Part shown: one piece after another, positions 8,598 to 18,186 of the stretch
How the letters are laid out: the number at the start of each line of letters is the position of its first letter
How positions within the stretch are numbered: the first letter of the stretch is position 1
Assembly: GCA_910574965.1 (NCBI GenBank)
Contig: CAJTDB010000009.1
Location: forward strand, 50,391-114,390
Reading direction: 5' to 3'
From: Lachnospiraceae bacterium
Lineage (GTDB): Bacteria; Bacillota; Clostridia; Lachnospirales; Lachnospiraceae
DNA length: 64,000 nt
Made by a program: the position numbers and the translations under genes
The notes under the pieces: model-generated
What the model was told of the DNA's origin: nothing
Databases searched by the model: none
What the model saw: the letters and a program-made list of their open reading frames with translations, nothing else

Positions 8598-10934
8598 ATG
8601 AAAACATTTATAGCCTTTGGAGCAGGAATCAATTTCTACTCTTATGTAGAACGCCTGGATCAGATATGCGAAATTTCAGCATTTTGCGATAATAACTGTC
8701 ATAAATGGGGACAACATTTAATGGGAGATCAAAGAATTTGTATTCCTCCAGAATCGATAAAAAATTTAGAAAATCCGTCTGTGATTATTATGGCGGAACG
8801 TGAAAGCAGCATAACTGCAATCGAAGAACAATGCGAGACATACAAAATTCCACATCAGAGGGTGCTAGAGATTCTAAGAGAGGCAGCATTACCATCAGTT
8901 GAATGCTGCTGGCCGCAGAAAATTCAACAGAGACGAATACATAAATTTATTGAGTTGTTAGTACATGGGACTACAGAATGTAATTTTCACTGTGAATATT
9001 GTTATGTCTGGAGAAAAGCAGAGTTCACGCCGGGAAGAGTGACATCGGAACATACCCCAAAAGAGATCCGATATGCATTGTCACAGAAAAAGTTAGGTGG
9101 ACCCTGTCATATCAACGCGTGCGCTCTTGGAGAAACGTTGCTTTCTAAAGATATTGTCAGTTTAGCATATGAGTTGTTGGATGAAGGACATTATCTCTCC
9201 ATTATCACAAATGGTACAATCACACCGAGAATTGACGAGATTCTGCAGTTTCCGCCAGAATTATTAGAACGGATGTTTTTTAAATTATCGTTTCATTATG
9301 CAGAATTAAAGAGAACAAAGCTACTGGAGATTTTCTGGAAAAATGTAGATAAGATTAAAGTATCACCGTGTTCCTATTCTATAGAAATCACGCCATGCGA
9401 TAGTCTGGTTCCGGAAATCGATAATTTGAAAAAAGAATTTGAGACCAGAGCAGGAGGGGCTATGCCTCATATTACGTTTACTCGTGATACAAATAAAGAA
9501 GGTTTGGATTTATTATCGGCTCTGACATTGGATGAATACAAAAATACTTGGAGTGTATTTCGCTCAGATTTATTTGAGCTGAAATGCCGTCTGTATAAAA
9601 AAAAGATCCGTCAATTCTGCTATGCAGGAAACTGGAGTTATCGGATTAACGTAGTAAATGGGAATCTGCAAAGTTGCTATCAACAAGAATTAAATGGAAC
9701 TGTATTTGACAGAGGACAAAAAGTGCTGCCGCTTTTGACAGTTGGTCATGGATGCCGTTTAGACTATTGCTTTAATAATCATGCGTTTCTTGCATGGGGA
9801 AATGTTCCTGATATATCTTGCAGCCATTATCTAGGAGTGAGAGACCGGATAGCATCAAACTCTGTTCATTGGGTAAAAGAAACATATGCAGCAGCAATGC
9901 AGCAGAAGTTATATGAAAATAATTTTGCGTATAAGGAGTGCTGGTCTGATTATGAGAAATTATTTAGAACAGACAGGCCTCCGGCGTTTATTCTGTTTAA
10001 CAGTCCGGATTATGGAAATCTAGGAGATCATGCCATTGCATATGCAGAAAAAAAACTATTTCAAAAACTGTTTCCAGATATTGAATTTATTGAGATTTCC
10101 TGCGAGCAATATATCAGAGAAAATTTATTGATTCGTAATGTGATACAGGAAAAGGATATTTTATTACTTAATGGCGGAGGATATCTGGGTTCTTTATGGT
10201 TGTGGCTGGAAGATATTGCAAAAAATATTGTTACACAATATAAAAAGAATAAAATTATGATTTTTCCGCAAACCTTATATTTTGAGGATTCTAATCTAGG
10301 TGCGGCAGAGAAGAAATCACTGTCTGAGGCATTTAACAGTCATTGTGATTTGACAGTAATGTTACGTGATCCTGTATCGTATCAGTTAGCTGAAAAAATA
10401 TTTGACAGGAAAATAAAGAAACTGCTGATACCGGATATTGCGTTGACATTGGTTTATAAAAGAATACACAGGATACCCAAGAGTTTGTTCTGTATTCGAG
10501 ACGACAGAGAATCAAGAGGAATAAATCCATACGATGTCAAAAAAATTCTGGATAGAAAAGGACTTAATCCAGAGTGGATGAATACTGTTTTAGAAGAAAA
10601 TATTTATCTGGATAATCGGGTTGAATATCTTGAAAGTCTGTTAAGTAAAATCAGCAGCAACAAGGTTGTTGTGACTGATAGGCTGCATGCAGTGATTTTT
10701 TGTGCAATTACAAATACTCCGTGCGTTGCTTTGGATAACGTATCAGGGAAAATTTCAGAAACATATTATTGGCTGAAGAACAATACGCATATAGTTTTTT
10801 GCGAACATTTGGAGATGCTGGAAGCATGTCTGGAAAAGGCGCTGCATGATAAAAATACAGTTACGTCTATAAAGGATGCTGAGGAAAAATTCAAAAAGCT
10901 GGAAGCATATTTAAAGGAAAATTGTTTTCTATGA
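8598..10934 (+). CDS. Three-domain protein: Rossmann-like, radical SAM, polysaccharide pyruvyltransferase
   Basis: 778 residues. Residues 1-110 resemble the cluster's FGAG nucleotide-binding module. The middle has a radical SAM cysteine motif CNFHCEYCY (C-x3-C-x2-C) near residue 130, with more cysteines downstream (CRLYKKKIRQFCYAGN, SCYQQ, GCRLDYCFNNH) that could hold further clusters as in SPASM-type enzymes. The C-terminal 330 residues match polysaccharide pyruvyltransferases: NSPDYGNLGDHAIAYAE, NGGGYLGSLW and TDRLHAVIFCAI. The start was chosen from AAGGAGGTG just before ATG 8598. The fusion suggests radical chemistry and ketal or related transfer on one glycan; the substrate is unknown. 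Confidence 0.8.
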   Translation: MKTFIAFGAGINFYSYVERLDQICEISAFCDNNCHKWGQHLMGDQRICIPPESIKNLENPSVIIMAERESSITAIEEQCETYKIPHQRVLEILREAALPSVECCWPQKIQQRRIHKFIELLVHGTTECNFHCEYCYVWRKAEFTPGRVTSEHTPKEIRYALSQKKLGGPCHINACALGETLLSKDIVSLAYELLDEGHYLSIITNGTITPRIDEILQFPPELLERMFFKLSFHYAELKRTKLLEIFWKNVDKIKVSPCSYSIEITPCDSLVPEIDNLKKEFETRAGGAMPHITFTRDTNKEGLDLLSALTLDEYKNTWSVFRSDLFELKCRLYKKKIRQFCYAGNWSYRINVVNGNLQSCYQQELNGTVFDRGQKVLPLLTVGHGCRLDYCFNNHAFLAWGNVPDISCSHYLGVRDRIASNSVHWVKETYAAAMQQKLYENNFAYKECWSDYEKLFRTDRPPAFILFNSPDYGNLGDHAIAYAEKKLFQKLFPDIEFIEISCEQYIRENLLIRNVIQEKDILLLNGGGYLGSLWLWLEDIAKNIVTQYKKNKIMIFPQTLYFEDSNLGAAEKKSLSEAFNSHCDLTVMLRDPVSYQLAEKIFDRKIKKLLIPDIALTLVYKRIHRIPKSLFCIRDDRESRGINPYDVKKILDRKGLNPEWMNTVLEENIYLDNRVEYLESLLSKISSNKVVVTDRLHAVIFCAITNTPCVALDNVSGKISETYYWLKNNTHIVFCEHLEMLEACLEKALHDKNTVTSIKDAEEKFKKLEAYLKENCFL

Positions 10935-11524
10935 AAAATATATTATTGTTGGGTGATTCGATTCGTCAGAATTATCAAGAATATGTAAGAGAAAATTTAT
11001 ACGGAGTAGCAGAGGTATATTATCCTAATGATAATGGGCGTTTCTGTCAATTTACTTTGCGGTATCTACATGAATGGGTGCTGTCATTGTCTAAACATGG
11101 TGAAATAGCGTTTGATATTGTACATTTTAATTGCGGTTTATGGGATATCTTAAGATTATCTAATGAAAGCCTACCATTTACAAAAGAAACAGAATATAAA
11201 GACCTGCTAAGACGTATTGCAGACAGGATTCAATACTTATGTCCGAAAACTCATATGATTTTTGCATTGACAACAAAGGTAATAGAACCTGGATTCGAAC
11301 CAGGTATAAATATTGGAGAAAGACGCAATACAGACATTAAAAGGTATAATGAAATAGCCCAGAGCGTTTTTGAAGATTTAAATATTGAAATTAATGATTT
11401 GTGGAGCATTTCAAAAAAACTTCCGGAGAAAGCATATTCCGATATGGTTCATTTTGAAACGGAGATAGGAATCCAGGCGCTTGGAGATCAGGTGATCAGA
11501 TGTTTGAAAAAATATTGCAATTAA
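10931..11524 (+). CDS. SGNH-type hydrolase or acyl esterase
   Basis: About 197 residues. ILLLGDSIRQNY gives the GDS block with its nucleophile Ser, HFNCGLWDI fits the G-N block, and SDMVHF near the C-terminus gives the D-x-x-H pair. These proteins add or remove acyl groups on sugars. ATG 10931 overlaps the preceding stop (ATGA). No signal peptide is seen, so it is probably cytoplasmic and may act on a glycan precursor. Confidence 0.7.
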   Translation: MKNILLLGDSIRQNYQEYVRENLYGVAEVYYPNDNGRFCQFTLRYLHEWVLSLSKHGEIAFDIVHFNCGLWDILRLSNESLPFTKETEYKDLLRRIADRIQYLCPKTHMIFALTTKVIEPGFEPGINIGERRNTDIKRYNEIAQSVFEDLNIEINDLWSISKKLPEKAYSDMVHFETEIGIQALGDQVIRCLKKYCN

Positions 11525-11539
11525 AAGGAGAGAGTTTTA

Positions 11540-12769
11540 GTGGTAAAAGTATCAGTAATTGTACCTGTTTATAATACTGAAACAATGCTTAAAACATGTA
11601 TAGAAAGTTTGATTCATCAGACATTACATGATATAGAAATTATTTTTATTGATGATGGGTCTACTGACCATTCGCTTGCTGTATTACAACAATATAAAAA
11701 GAAAGATAACCGAATACATATTCTATGCAATGAAAAAAACTTAGGGGAGGCGGCATCAAGAAATAAAGGATTAGCTGCATCTAATGGAAAATATATAATC
11801 TTTGTTGATTCAGACGATTATATAGAATTAGATACACTCGAAAAACTGTATTGCATTTCTGAACTGCATCATGCAGAAATGTGTTACATGGGTATGCAGC
11901 TTCATCCAGAAAAAGGAATGGATGTGTCAAGACTGCAATATAGCATACAAGGGAATTATCCTGATGTGTATGATGGGAAAGAATTAATAGGACGATTTAC
12001 GAGAGACAAAGAATTTTTTCTATATCTTTGCTCCGTGTTTTATAGAAAATCTTATATAGAAGAACAGAATCTGAGCTTTAAAAAACTTTCTGTTGGATTA
12101 GGCGGAGATTTTATTTTACGTGCCTTGTGTCATGCAAAAAGAGTGCTAGTGTGTTCGGAAAAATACTATCATTACCGAGTACATAGCAATTCTATTATGC
12201 ACAGTGCGAATGTGAAAAAGGAACTTCTGATCGGACAAATTGTTCAATATATAGATGTATTGCATTATTTCTCGCAGGATGAGAATTCTATAGATTTAGT
12301 GGTTTTTCTGGAAAACTTATGGAAAAAAATTGCCGGAGGAATATATAATTTATCTATTTCAGAACAGGAAGAAATTGAAAGCAGATTGGAAACACAATTT
12401 GAAAAACATATTTTTCATATGCTTCAGAAGAACAAACGTATTTATGGAATTGAGTTTGATGAAAATGTGCGTAAGGAAATAGAGAAAGGATCGTCGGTTA
12501 TTATCTACGGTGCAGGTTATGCATCCCAAGAAATTCTTGAATTACTGCATCAATATGGAATAGAGATTATTGGGTTTGCAGTTACAAAACGCAAGGCTGG
12601 TCAGATGAGCATGTATGGACATCATATTTATGAAATACAGGAATTGACATCATATAAAAATAAAGCAGTGGTGTTAGTGGCTTCTAATAAAATTTATAAT
12701 CAGGAAATTCAAAGTACGTTGGATCTGTATGGTTTTTGCAATTATATTTTTTTAAATATTGAAATTTGA
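11540..12769 (+). CDS. GT2 glycosyltransferase with C-terminal Rossmann-like domain
   Basis: 409 residues from a GTG start preceded by AAAAGGAGAGAG. The catalytic fold shows VSVIVPVYNTETMLKTC, FIDDGSTDHS and FVDSDDYIELDT. Near residue 320 a second domain begins SVIIYGAGYASQEIL, parallel to the domain in the GT2 at 7328. It follows the SGNH gene by 15 bases and is co-directional with the rest of the AT-rich cassette. Sugar and linkage are unknown. Confidence 0.8.
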   Translation: MVKVSVIVPVYNTETMLKTCIESLIHQTLHDIEIIFIDDGSTDHSLAVLQQYKKKDNRIHILCNEKNLGEAASRNKGLAASNGKYIIFVDSDDYIELDTLEKLYCISELHHAEMCYMGMQLHPEKGMDVSRLQYSIQGNYPDVYDGKELIGRFTRDKEFFLYLCSVFYRKSYIEEQNLSFKKLSVGLGGDFILRALCHAKRVLVCSEKYYHYRVHSNSIMHSANVKKELLIGQIVQYIDVLHYFSQDENSIDLVVFLENLWKKIAGGIYNLSISEQEEIESRLETQFEKHIFHMLQKNKRIYGIEFDENVRKEIEKGSSVIIYGAGYASQEILELLHQYGIEIIGFAVTKRKAGQMSMYGHHIYEIQELTSYKNKAVVLVASNKIYNQEIQSTLDLYGFCNYIFLNIEI

Positions 12770-12796
12770 TCTTATTATGATATGGAGAGAGCAAGA

Positions 12797-13984
12797 ATGA
12801 TATGTGACACAATGGTTTCCGTCATTATTCCTATCTATAATGTTTCACAATATCTTGAAAAGTGTATTTCAAGTGTCATCAGACAGACATATGACAGACT
12901 GCAAATCATTCTTGTAAATGATGGTTCTACGGACCATTCTGGTCTGATCTGTGACAGATATAAAAAGATGGATAAGCGTATCCATGTGATTCATAAGCAA
13001 AATGAGGGGTTGGTTCAGGCAAGGAAAACGGGGCTGGCTCTGGCAGAAGGGGAATATATTTGTTATGTAGATGGGGACGACTGGATAGAACCAGATATGA
13101 TTGAGTGTCTGATGGCGGGCATGGTTCAAACGGGCACGGAACTGGTAATATCGAATCATTTTTGCGATATGGGAAATTATGTCTGGAAAGTGAAAGAAAT
13201 ACAAAGGCCAGGAGTTTATCACACTGCAGATTTGGTTCCGATAATGTTGTATACAGGAATATTTTATGAATTTGGCATCAGTCAATTTGTATGGGCGAAA
13301 TTGTTTCGGAAGGATTTGTTATGGGATATTCAGATGCAGGCAGATCAAAGAATTTCATGTGGAGAGGATGTTGCGGTTACATATCCATATATTCTCAAAA
13401 CTCATAAAGTATGTTTTTTGGACTTTGCAGGGTATCACTATTTACAGCGAGCTGGCTCTATAACATCTTGTTATGACGCGGAAGAACAGACAAAAAATAG
13501 AATTTTGTTAAAATATTTACAAAATATTTTCAACAGGTCCATATATTCAGAGAGTCTGTTGGGACAACTGAATCAATATGCAAAAAATTTATTATTGATT
13601 AGACAAACAGGATGTTTTGATTATTCAATCAAAGATAAAGTGCTTATGATTTTTGGGGGGATACCAAGAGAGGCGAATGTAATAATATACGGTGCAGGAA
13701 AGCTGGGGCAGAGTCTATATAATTATTTAGAACACCAAACATCAGTAAAAATAACGAACTGGGTGGACAAGAACTATAAAATGTATCAGGAATTACATAT
13801 GAAAGTGAACAGTATAGAAGAATTAAAAACACAGGATTCTGGTACTTATGATTTTATTTTAATAGGAATTAACAATCAAAAGACAGCAGAGAAGATTAAA
13901 AAAAATTTGCTCAGTATAAATATTGAGCAGGAAAAAATAAAATGGTTAAGCAAAGATTTTATAAAAAAGAGAATTACATATTAA
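12797..13984 (+). CDS. GT2 glycosyltransferase with C-terminal Rossmann-like domain
   Basis: About 395 residues. VSVIIPIYNVSQYLEKC, LVNDGSTDHSG and YVDGDDWIEPDM mark a GT-A fold family 2 enzyme; VIIYGAGKLGQSLYNYL opens the extra C-terminal domain near residue 295. GGAGAG lies seven bases before ATG 12797, favouring it over ATG 12782. This is the last strongly AT-rich gene of the cassette. Confidence 0.8.
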   Translation: MICDTMVSVIIPIYNVSQYLEKCISSVIRQTYDRLQIILVNDGSTDHSGLICDRYKKMDKRIHVIHKQNEGLVQARKTGLALAEGEYICYVDGDDWIEPDMIECLMAGMVQTGTELVISNHFCDMGNYVWKVKEIQRPGVYHTADLVPIMLYTGIFYEFGISQFVWAKLFRKDLLWDIQMQADQRISCGEDVAVTYPYILKTHKVCFLDFAGYHYLQRAGSITSCYDAEEQTKNRILLKYLQNIFNRSIYSESLLGQLNQYAKNLLLIRQTGCFDYSIKDKVLMIFGGIPREANVIIYGAGKLGQSLYNYLEHQTSVKITNWVDKNYKMYQELHMKVNSIEELKTQDSGTYDFILIGINNQKTAEKIKKNLLSINIEQEKIKWLSKDFIKKRITY

Positions 13985-14014
13985 ATAGATAATTGAAAGA
14001 AGAGAGGAGGCCGT

Positions 14015-15097
14015 ATGGAACTGGTGATTTACGGTGCCCAGAGTATAGCGCTGGGAGTTTATGAAGCAATACATAATTTGTGTCCATCCAGACCTATCCG
14101 CTGCTTTCTCGTAACAGAACGCGGTATCAATGGGGAATATCTGGCAGGTATTCCTGTTCTGGAACTTTCGGTATTTGCGGAGGCACTCTCAGAAGAAGAA
14201 AAAGAGGACATTGAAATTTTAATCGCTACACCGGAGACAGTTATGCCGGAGATTGAAGTTGGATTGGATTCGTATGGCTTACATAATTACGTTCGCCTGA
14301 CGTCGGAGCGGTGGGCGGAACTTATGAGCTATCACAGAGTATGCGACAGAGTACATATGCCTCTTCGGGTACTGCCAGTGGGATATCATCGGGCGAATAT
14401 GCATGTATTTATGGCCAGATTTTATAAGGACAAGCCTTTGAAGGGACACTACGATCTGCCGGAATGGGTGATTCCGATTCAGGTAGGTGCTGCGCTTTGC
14501 AAGGAACGGACAGCCAGTTTGTTGGATTGCAGCGGGGAGAATATTTCACAGAAAAATGGGAATTATTCGGAATTGACAGCACTGTACTGGATCTGGAAGA
14601 ACCGTTTGATCTTTCCTTCATCAGAGGGAGAGGAGTATTATGGTTTGGCGCATTATCGTCGAATGCTGGACTTTACAGAAGATGATGTCCTGCGACTGAG
14701 AGATAATAAAGTAGATGTGGTCCTGCCATATCCAATGCCCTATGAGCCGAATATGGAGGCGCACCATAATCGATATCTGAAACAGAAAGACTGGAAGGCA
14801 GTGAGGGAAGCCGTCGCTGAGCTGCAGCCAGAGTACGCTGAAGCTTTCCCGAAAGTGCTGGGACAGCGTTTTTTGTACAATTATAATCTCATCTTAGCAA
14901 GGAAAGAAATATTAAAAGATTATTGCGAATGGCTGTTTCCAATTTTAGAACGGGTGGAAGAAGTCAGCGTTCCAAAAGGAGAGGAGCGGTCAGATCGTTA
15001 TATAGGATATATTGGAGAGACATTAGCAACTTTATATTTTATGTTTCATAAAAAACGGCTGCATATTGTCCATGCGGGGTGCCGCTTTTTGACGTGA
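14015..15097 (+). CDS. DUF4422 glycosyltransferase-like protein with N-terminal Rossmann-like module
   Basis: 360 residues. The first 100 residues begin LVIYGAQSIALGVYEAI, the same kind of module seen in the cluster's other enzymes. The rest matches DUF4422 (KGHYDLPEWVIPIQVG, NGNYSELTALYWIWKN, YYGLAHYRRMLDF, NYNLILARKEI), a family assigned to glycosyltransferases. AGAGGAGG precedes the ATG. Base composition is back to the genome norm here, so this gene may be part of the conserved right flank of a variable cassette. A terminator follows at 15175. Confidence 0.75.
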   Translation: MELVIYGAQSIALGVYEAIHNLCPSRPIRCFLVTERGINGEYLAGIPVLELSVFAEALSEEEKEDIEILIATPETVMPEIEVGLDSYGLHNYVRLTSERWAELMSYHRVCDRVHMPLRVLPVGYHRANMHVFMARFYKDKPLKGHYDLPEWVIPIQVGAALCKERTASLLDCSGENISQKNGNYSELTALYWIWKNRLIFPSSEGEEYYGLAHYRRMLDFTEDDVLRLRDNKVDVVLPYPMPYEPNMEAHHNRYLKQKDWKAVREAVAELQPEYAEAFPKVLGQRFLYNYNLILARKEILKDYCEWLFPILERVEEVSVPKGEERSDRYIGYIGETLATLYFMFHKKRLHIVHAGCRFLT

Positions 15098-15174
15098 CAA
15101 TATGGATATAAAAGGACAATATCAAAGTTTTTAAAATATATTTTCCTGAATAAAAGAAAAACAAAACGATATTC

Positions 15175-15218
15175 AAGGTACAAAGCCCCAAAAATACCCC
15201 CGGACTTTGTACCTTTTT
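15175..15218 (+). terminator. Rho-independent terminator of the glycan cluster
   Basis: AAGGTACAAAG (15175-15185) pairs perfectly with CTTTGTACCTT (15205-15215) around a 19-base loop and runs into T residues. It ends the transcript before the tetrapyrrole operon. Confidence 0.8.
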
Positions 15219-15295
15219 CACGTTCTTTTCCTTTTCCAAAACGGTATTTCCAAGAAAATAATAGAGAAAAATTGCAAAGAAAATTCAGAATCCTA

Positions 15296-15324
15296 TTGTC
15301 CGCCGCCGGAAAAGATTCTATAAT
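15296..15324 (+). promoter_or_regulatory. Promoter of the tetrapyrrole operon
   Basis: TTGTCC (15296-15301) and TATAAT (15319-15324) are spaced by 17 bases, 64 bases before the first start codon. No riboswitch-like fold is obvious in the short leader. Confidence 0.7.
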
Positions 15325-15387
15325 AAGGGCAGTTCAAAGCAGAGCAGAAGAGCAGAGCAAAAGCAAAGGGCAAAGGAGATGACAGGT

Positions 15388-15891
15388 ATGCCAAAACGTT
15401 TTCCGATCTTTTTAGACCTGACAGAGAGAAAGATTCATATATACGGAGCAGGCCGGATTGCGTCCAGGCGGGTGGATACGCTTTTGCCTTTTTCGCCCTG
15501 TCTGACAGTCCATGCGCCGTGGGTGTCCGGGAGCATTCAGAAGGCGGCACAAGAGGGCAGACTGATTCTGAGACAGGAGCCGTATGAACCAGGCACGATA
15601 GAGCAGGATGTTTTTATGGTGCTTGCGGCAGCGGATGATTCTCTGGTCAATGAGCAGATTTGCAGAGAATGTCGTGAAAAGGGGATTCTGGTCAATGTAT
15701 GCAGTGACCAGACGCTCTGCGATTTTCATTTTCCAGGCATCGCTTCAAAGGGCGAACTGGTGATCGGTATCAATGCCGGCGGAAAGGATCATCACCTGGC
15801 CAGGAAATGGACGGAAAAAATACGAAAAGAGGTAGAAGAAGATGGATATGACCATCAGGCCGAGAAGGCTTCGCACAACGGCAAATCTTAG
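15388..15891 (+). CDS. Precorrin-2 dehydrogenase / sirohydrochlorin-forming protein (SirC/Met8 type)
   Basis: About 167 residues. FPIFLDLTERKIHIYGAGRIASRRV is the start of the NAD-binding domain, followed by VLAAADDSLVNEQIC and VNVCSDQTLCDFHFPGIA, typical of enzymes that oxidise precorrin-2 to sirohydrochlorin in siroheme or cobalamin synthesis. AAAGGAG abuts ATG 15379, so ATG 15388, nine bases on, is the better start. It overlaps the next gene by 50 bases. No uroporphyrinogen methylase domain is fused. Confidence 0.8.
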   Translation: MPKRFPIFLDLTERKIHIYGAGRIASRRVDTLLPFSPCLTVHAPWVSGSIQKAAQEGRLILRQEPYEPGTIEQDVFMVLAAADDSLVNEQICRECREKGILVNVCSDQTLCDFHFPGIASKGELVIGINAGGKDHHLARKWTEKIRKEVEEDGYDHQAEKASHNGKS

Positions 15892-16825
15892 GAAAATGGT
15901 GCGGGAGACGCGAATGGATAAAAGCTCTCTTGTGTATCCCATGTTTGTAAAGGACGGAGAGAACATAAAGGAAGAGATTCCTACTATGCCCGGTCAGTTC
16001 CGCTATAGTGTGGACCGGATGCCGGAAATCCTGCAGGAGATGGCAGATGCAGGCGTAGGAAATATTATGCTTTTTGGGATTCCGGACCATAAGGATGAGA
16101 CGGGGAGCGGTGCTTACGCCTGCGACGGTATTATTCAGAAAGCTTTGGAAAAGGCAAAGAAGGAGGTTCCGGATCTTTTCTATATTGGGGATGTGTGCAT
16201 GTGCGAATATACCAGCCACGGACACTGCGGTATCCTGAAAGGGCAGTATGTGGACAACGATCTGACGCTGGAAAAGCTTTCGCAGATTGCAGTATCTCAG
16301 GTGCAGGCAGGTGCAGATATGGTGGCGCCGTCTGATATGATGGACGGGCACATCGCGGCTATCCGGGAGGGGCTGGACCGAAATGGCTTCCTGACGACTC
16401 CCATTATGTCTTATGCGGTAAAATATGCATCGGCATTTTACGGTCCTTTCCGGGATGCGGCAGGCAGCGCACCGGCTTTCGGGGACCGGAAGAGCTATCA
16501 GATGGATTATCATAACCGCCGGGAGGGCATGAAGGAGGCGCTTCTGGATATCGACGAGGGCGCAGACATCATTATGGTCAAACCGGCGATGTCTTATCTG
16601 GATATGGTGCGGGAGATCAAAGACGCTACAGATGTTCCTATGGCCGCTTACAGTGTCAGCGGAGAATATGCACTTGTAAAAGCAGGGGCCAGGCTTGGAT
16701 ATGTGGATGAAGCGGCTGTTTTATGTGAGATGGCGGCTTGTGCTTACCGGGCAGGCGCGGATATTTATATGACATATTATGCAAAAGAGATTGCACATTA
16801 TATGGAAGAAGGGAGAATCGGATGA
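15842..16825 (+). CDS. hemB: Porphobilinogen synthase (5-aminolevulinate dehydratase)
   Basis: 327 residues, the usual length. It condenses two 5-aminolevulinate molecules to porphobilinogen. The zinc site DVCMCEYTSHGHC shows three cysteines. The two Schiff-base lysines lie in SYAVKYASAFYGPFR and IIMVKPAMSYLD. The start overlaps the dehydrogenase gene by 50 bases, and its stop overlaps hemL, so the three genes form one coupled operon. Confidence 0.95.
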   Translation: MDMTIRPRRLRTTANLRKMVRETRMDKSSLVYPMFVKDGENIKEEIPTMPGQFRYSVDRMPEILQEMADAGVGNIMLFGIPDHKDETGSGAYACDGIIQKALEKAKKEVPDLFYIGDVCMCEYTSHGHCGILKGQYVDNDLTLEKLSQIAVSQVQAGADMVAPSDMMDGHIAAIREGLDRNGFLTTPIMSYAVKYASAFYGPFRDAAGSAPAFGDRKSYQMDYHNRREGMKEALLDIDEGADIIMVKPAMSYLDMVREIKDATDVPMAAYSVSGEYALVKAGARLGYVDEAAVLCEMAACAYRAGADIYMTYYAKEIAHYMEEGRIG

Positions 16826-18117
16826 TGATGAGATCAGAACAACTGTTCGACAAAGCAGTAACACTGATTCCGGGCGGTGTCAACTCTCCGGTCCGGGCTT
16901 TTGGCTCTGTAGGGATGACGCCTCGTTTTATCGCATCGGCAAAGGGAGCGTACCTGACCGATGCGGACGGCAATTCATATCTGGACTATATTGGGTCCTG
17001 GGGGCCTATGATCCTTGGACATGCGGTGCCTATGGTGCTGGAGAAGGTGGAAGAAGCCTGCCGAAAGGGTTTGAGCTTTGGAGCTGCCACGGAGGCAGAG
17101 GTAGATATGGCCGACCTGATCTGCAGTATGGTGCCGTCGGTGGAGATGGTGCGTATGGTAAATTCCGGCACGGAAGCGGTGATGAGTGCAGTCCGGGCTG
17201 CCAGAGGATTTACCGGCAGGGATAAAATCGTCAAGTTTGAAGGCTGTTATCACGGGCACAGCGACGGGATGCTGGTAAAGGCCGGGTCCGGTGTTATGAC
17301 TGCCGGAGTACCGGACAGCGCCGGAGTGCCGGCAGGGTGTACAAAGGATACCCTTCTGGCTGTTTACAATGATATTTCCGGAATCGAACTTTTGTTCGAG
17401 GAATACCATAAGGATATCGCTGCGGTCATCGTCGAGCCAGTGGGCGCCAATATGGGAGTTGTCCCGCCCAAAGAGGGATTTTTGCAGCAGCTTCGGGAGC
17501 TTTGTACGGAATATGGAAGCGTTCTGATCTTTGACGAAGTGATTACCGGTTTCCGGCTGGCGCGAGGGGGTGCCCAGGAGTATTTTGGAGTGAAAGCGGA
17601 TCTGGCCACTTACGGCAAGATCATCGGCGGCGGTATGCCGGTGGGTGCATACGGCGGAAAGCGGGAGATTATGGAAGTGGTCGCTCCGGTGGGAAGCGTC
17701 TATCAGGCTGGGACTTTAAGCGGCAATCCGGTGGCTATGGCGGCAGGGCTGGCACAGCTTACGTATCTGAATGAACATCCGGAAGTATACACGGATCTTG
17801 AGAAGAAGGGAGAGATGCTCTACGGAAGTATGCAGTCCATGTGCGAGGAGCTTTCTCTTCCCTATACGATAAATGCAGCAGGCTCTCTTGGCTGTCTGTT
17901 TTTTACCAATGGACCAGTGAATGATTATACGGATGCAAAGCGTTCGGACACGGATGCTTTTTGCAGTTATTTCCGCTATATGCTGGAGCAGGGAATCTAT
18001 CTGGCACCGTCCCAGTTTGAGGCAATGTTCCTTTCGGCTGCCCATACAGAGGAGGATATTCGCCGGACGTTAGACATTATGCACAGATATTTTGAAAAAA
18101 AGAAAGAAAACTATTAA
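16822..18117 (+). CDS. hemL: Glutamate-1-semialdehyde 2,1-aminomutase
   Basis: 431 residues from ATG 16822, which overlaps the hemB stop (ATGA). It converts glutamate-1-semialdehyde to 5-aminolevulinate using PLP. Motifs include PGGVNSPVRAF, NSGTEAVMSAVRAARG, FDEVITGFR and TYGKIIGGGMPVGAYGG with the PLP lysine. hemA, hemC, hemD and the precorrin-2-forming methylase are not in this window. Confidence 0.95.
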   Translation: MMMRSEQLFDKAVTLIPGGVNSPVRAFGSVGMTPRFIASAKGAYLTDADGNSYLDYIGSWGPMILGHAVPMVLEKVEEACRKGLSFGAATEAEVDMADLICSMVPSVEMVRMVNSGTEAVMSAVRAARGFTGRDKIVKFEGCYHGHSDGMLVKAGSGVMTAGVPDSAGVPAGCTKDTLLAVYNDISGIELLFEEYHKDIAAVIVEPVGANMGVVPPKEGFLQQLRELCTEYGSVLIFDEVITGFRLARGGAQEYFGVKADLATYGKIIGGGMPVGAYGGKREIMEVVAPVGSVYQAGTLSGNPVAMAAGLAQLTYLNEHPEVYTDLEKKGEMLYGSMQSMCEELSLPYTINAAGSLGCLFFTNGPVNDYTDAKRSDTDAFCSYFRYMLEQGIYLAPSQFEAMFLSAAHTEEDIRRTLDIMHRYFEKKKENY

Positions 18118-18186
18118 CAAATATCCATATTTGTGGTAAAATTTTTATAGTTATGAGCATGATTTTCATGAGAGGAGTATCCGTAG

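Noticed and set aside
11288-11304. tRNA T-arm-like sequence on the minus strand (CCTGG-TTCGAAT-CCAGG)
   Set aside because: It lies inside the SGNH hydrolase frame, and no D-arm, anticodon arm or matching acceptor strand is found beside it.
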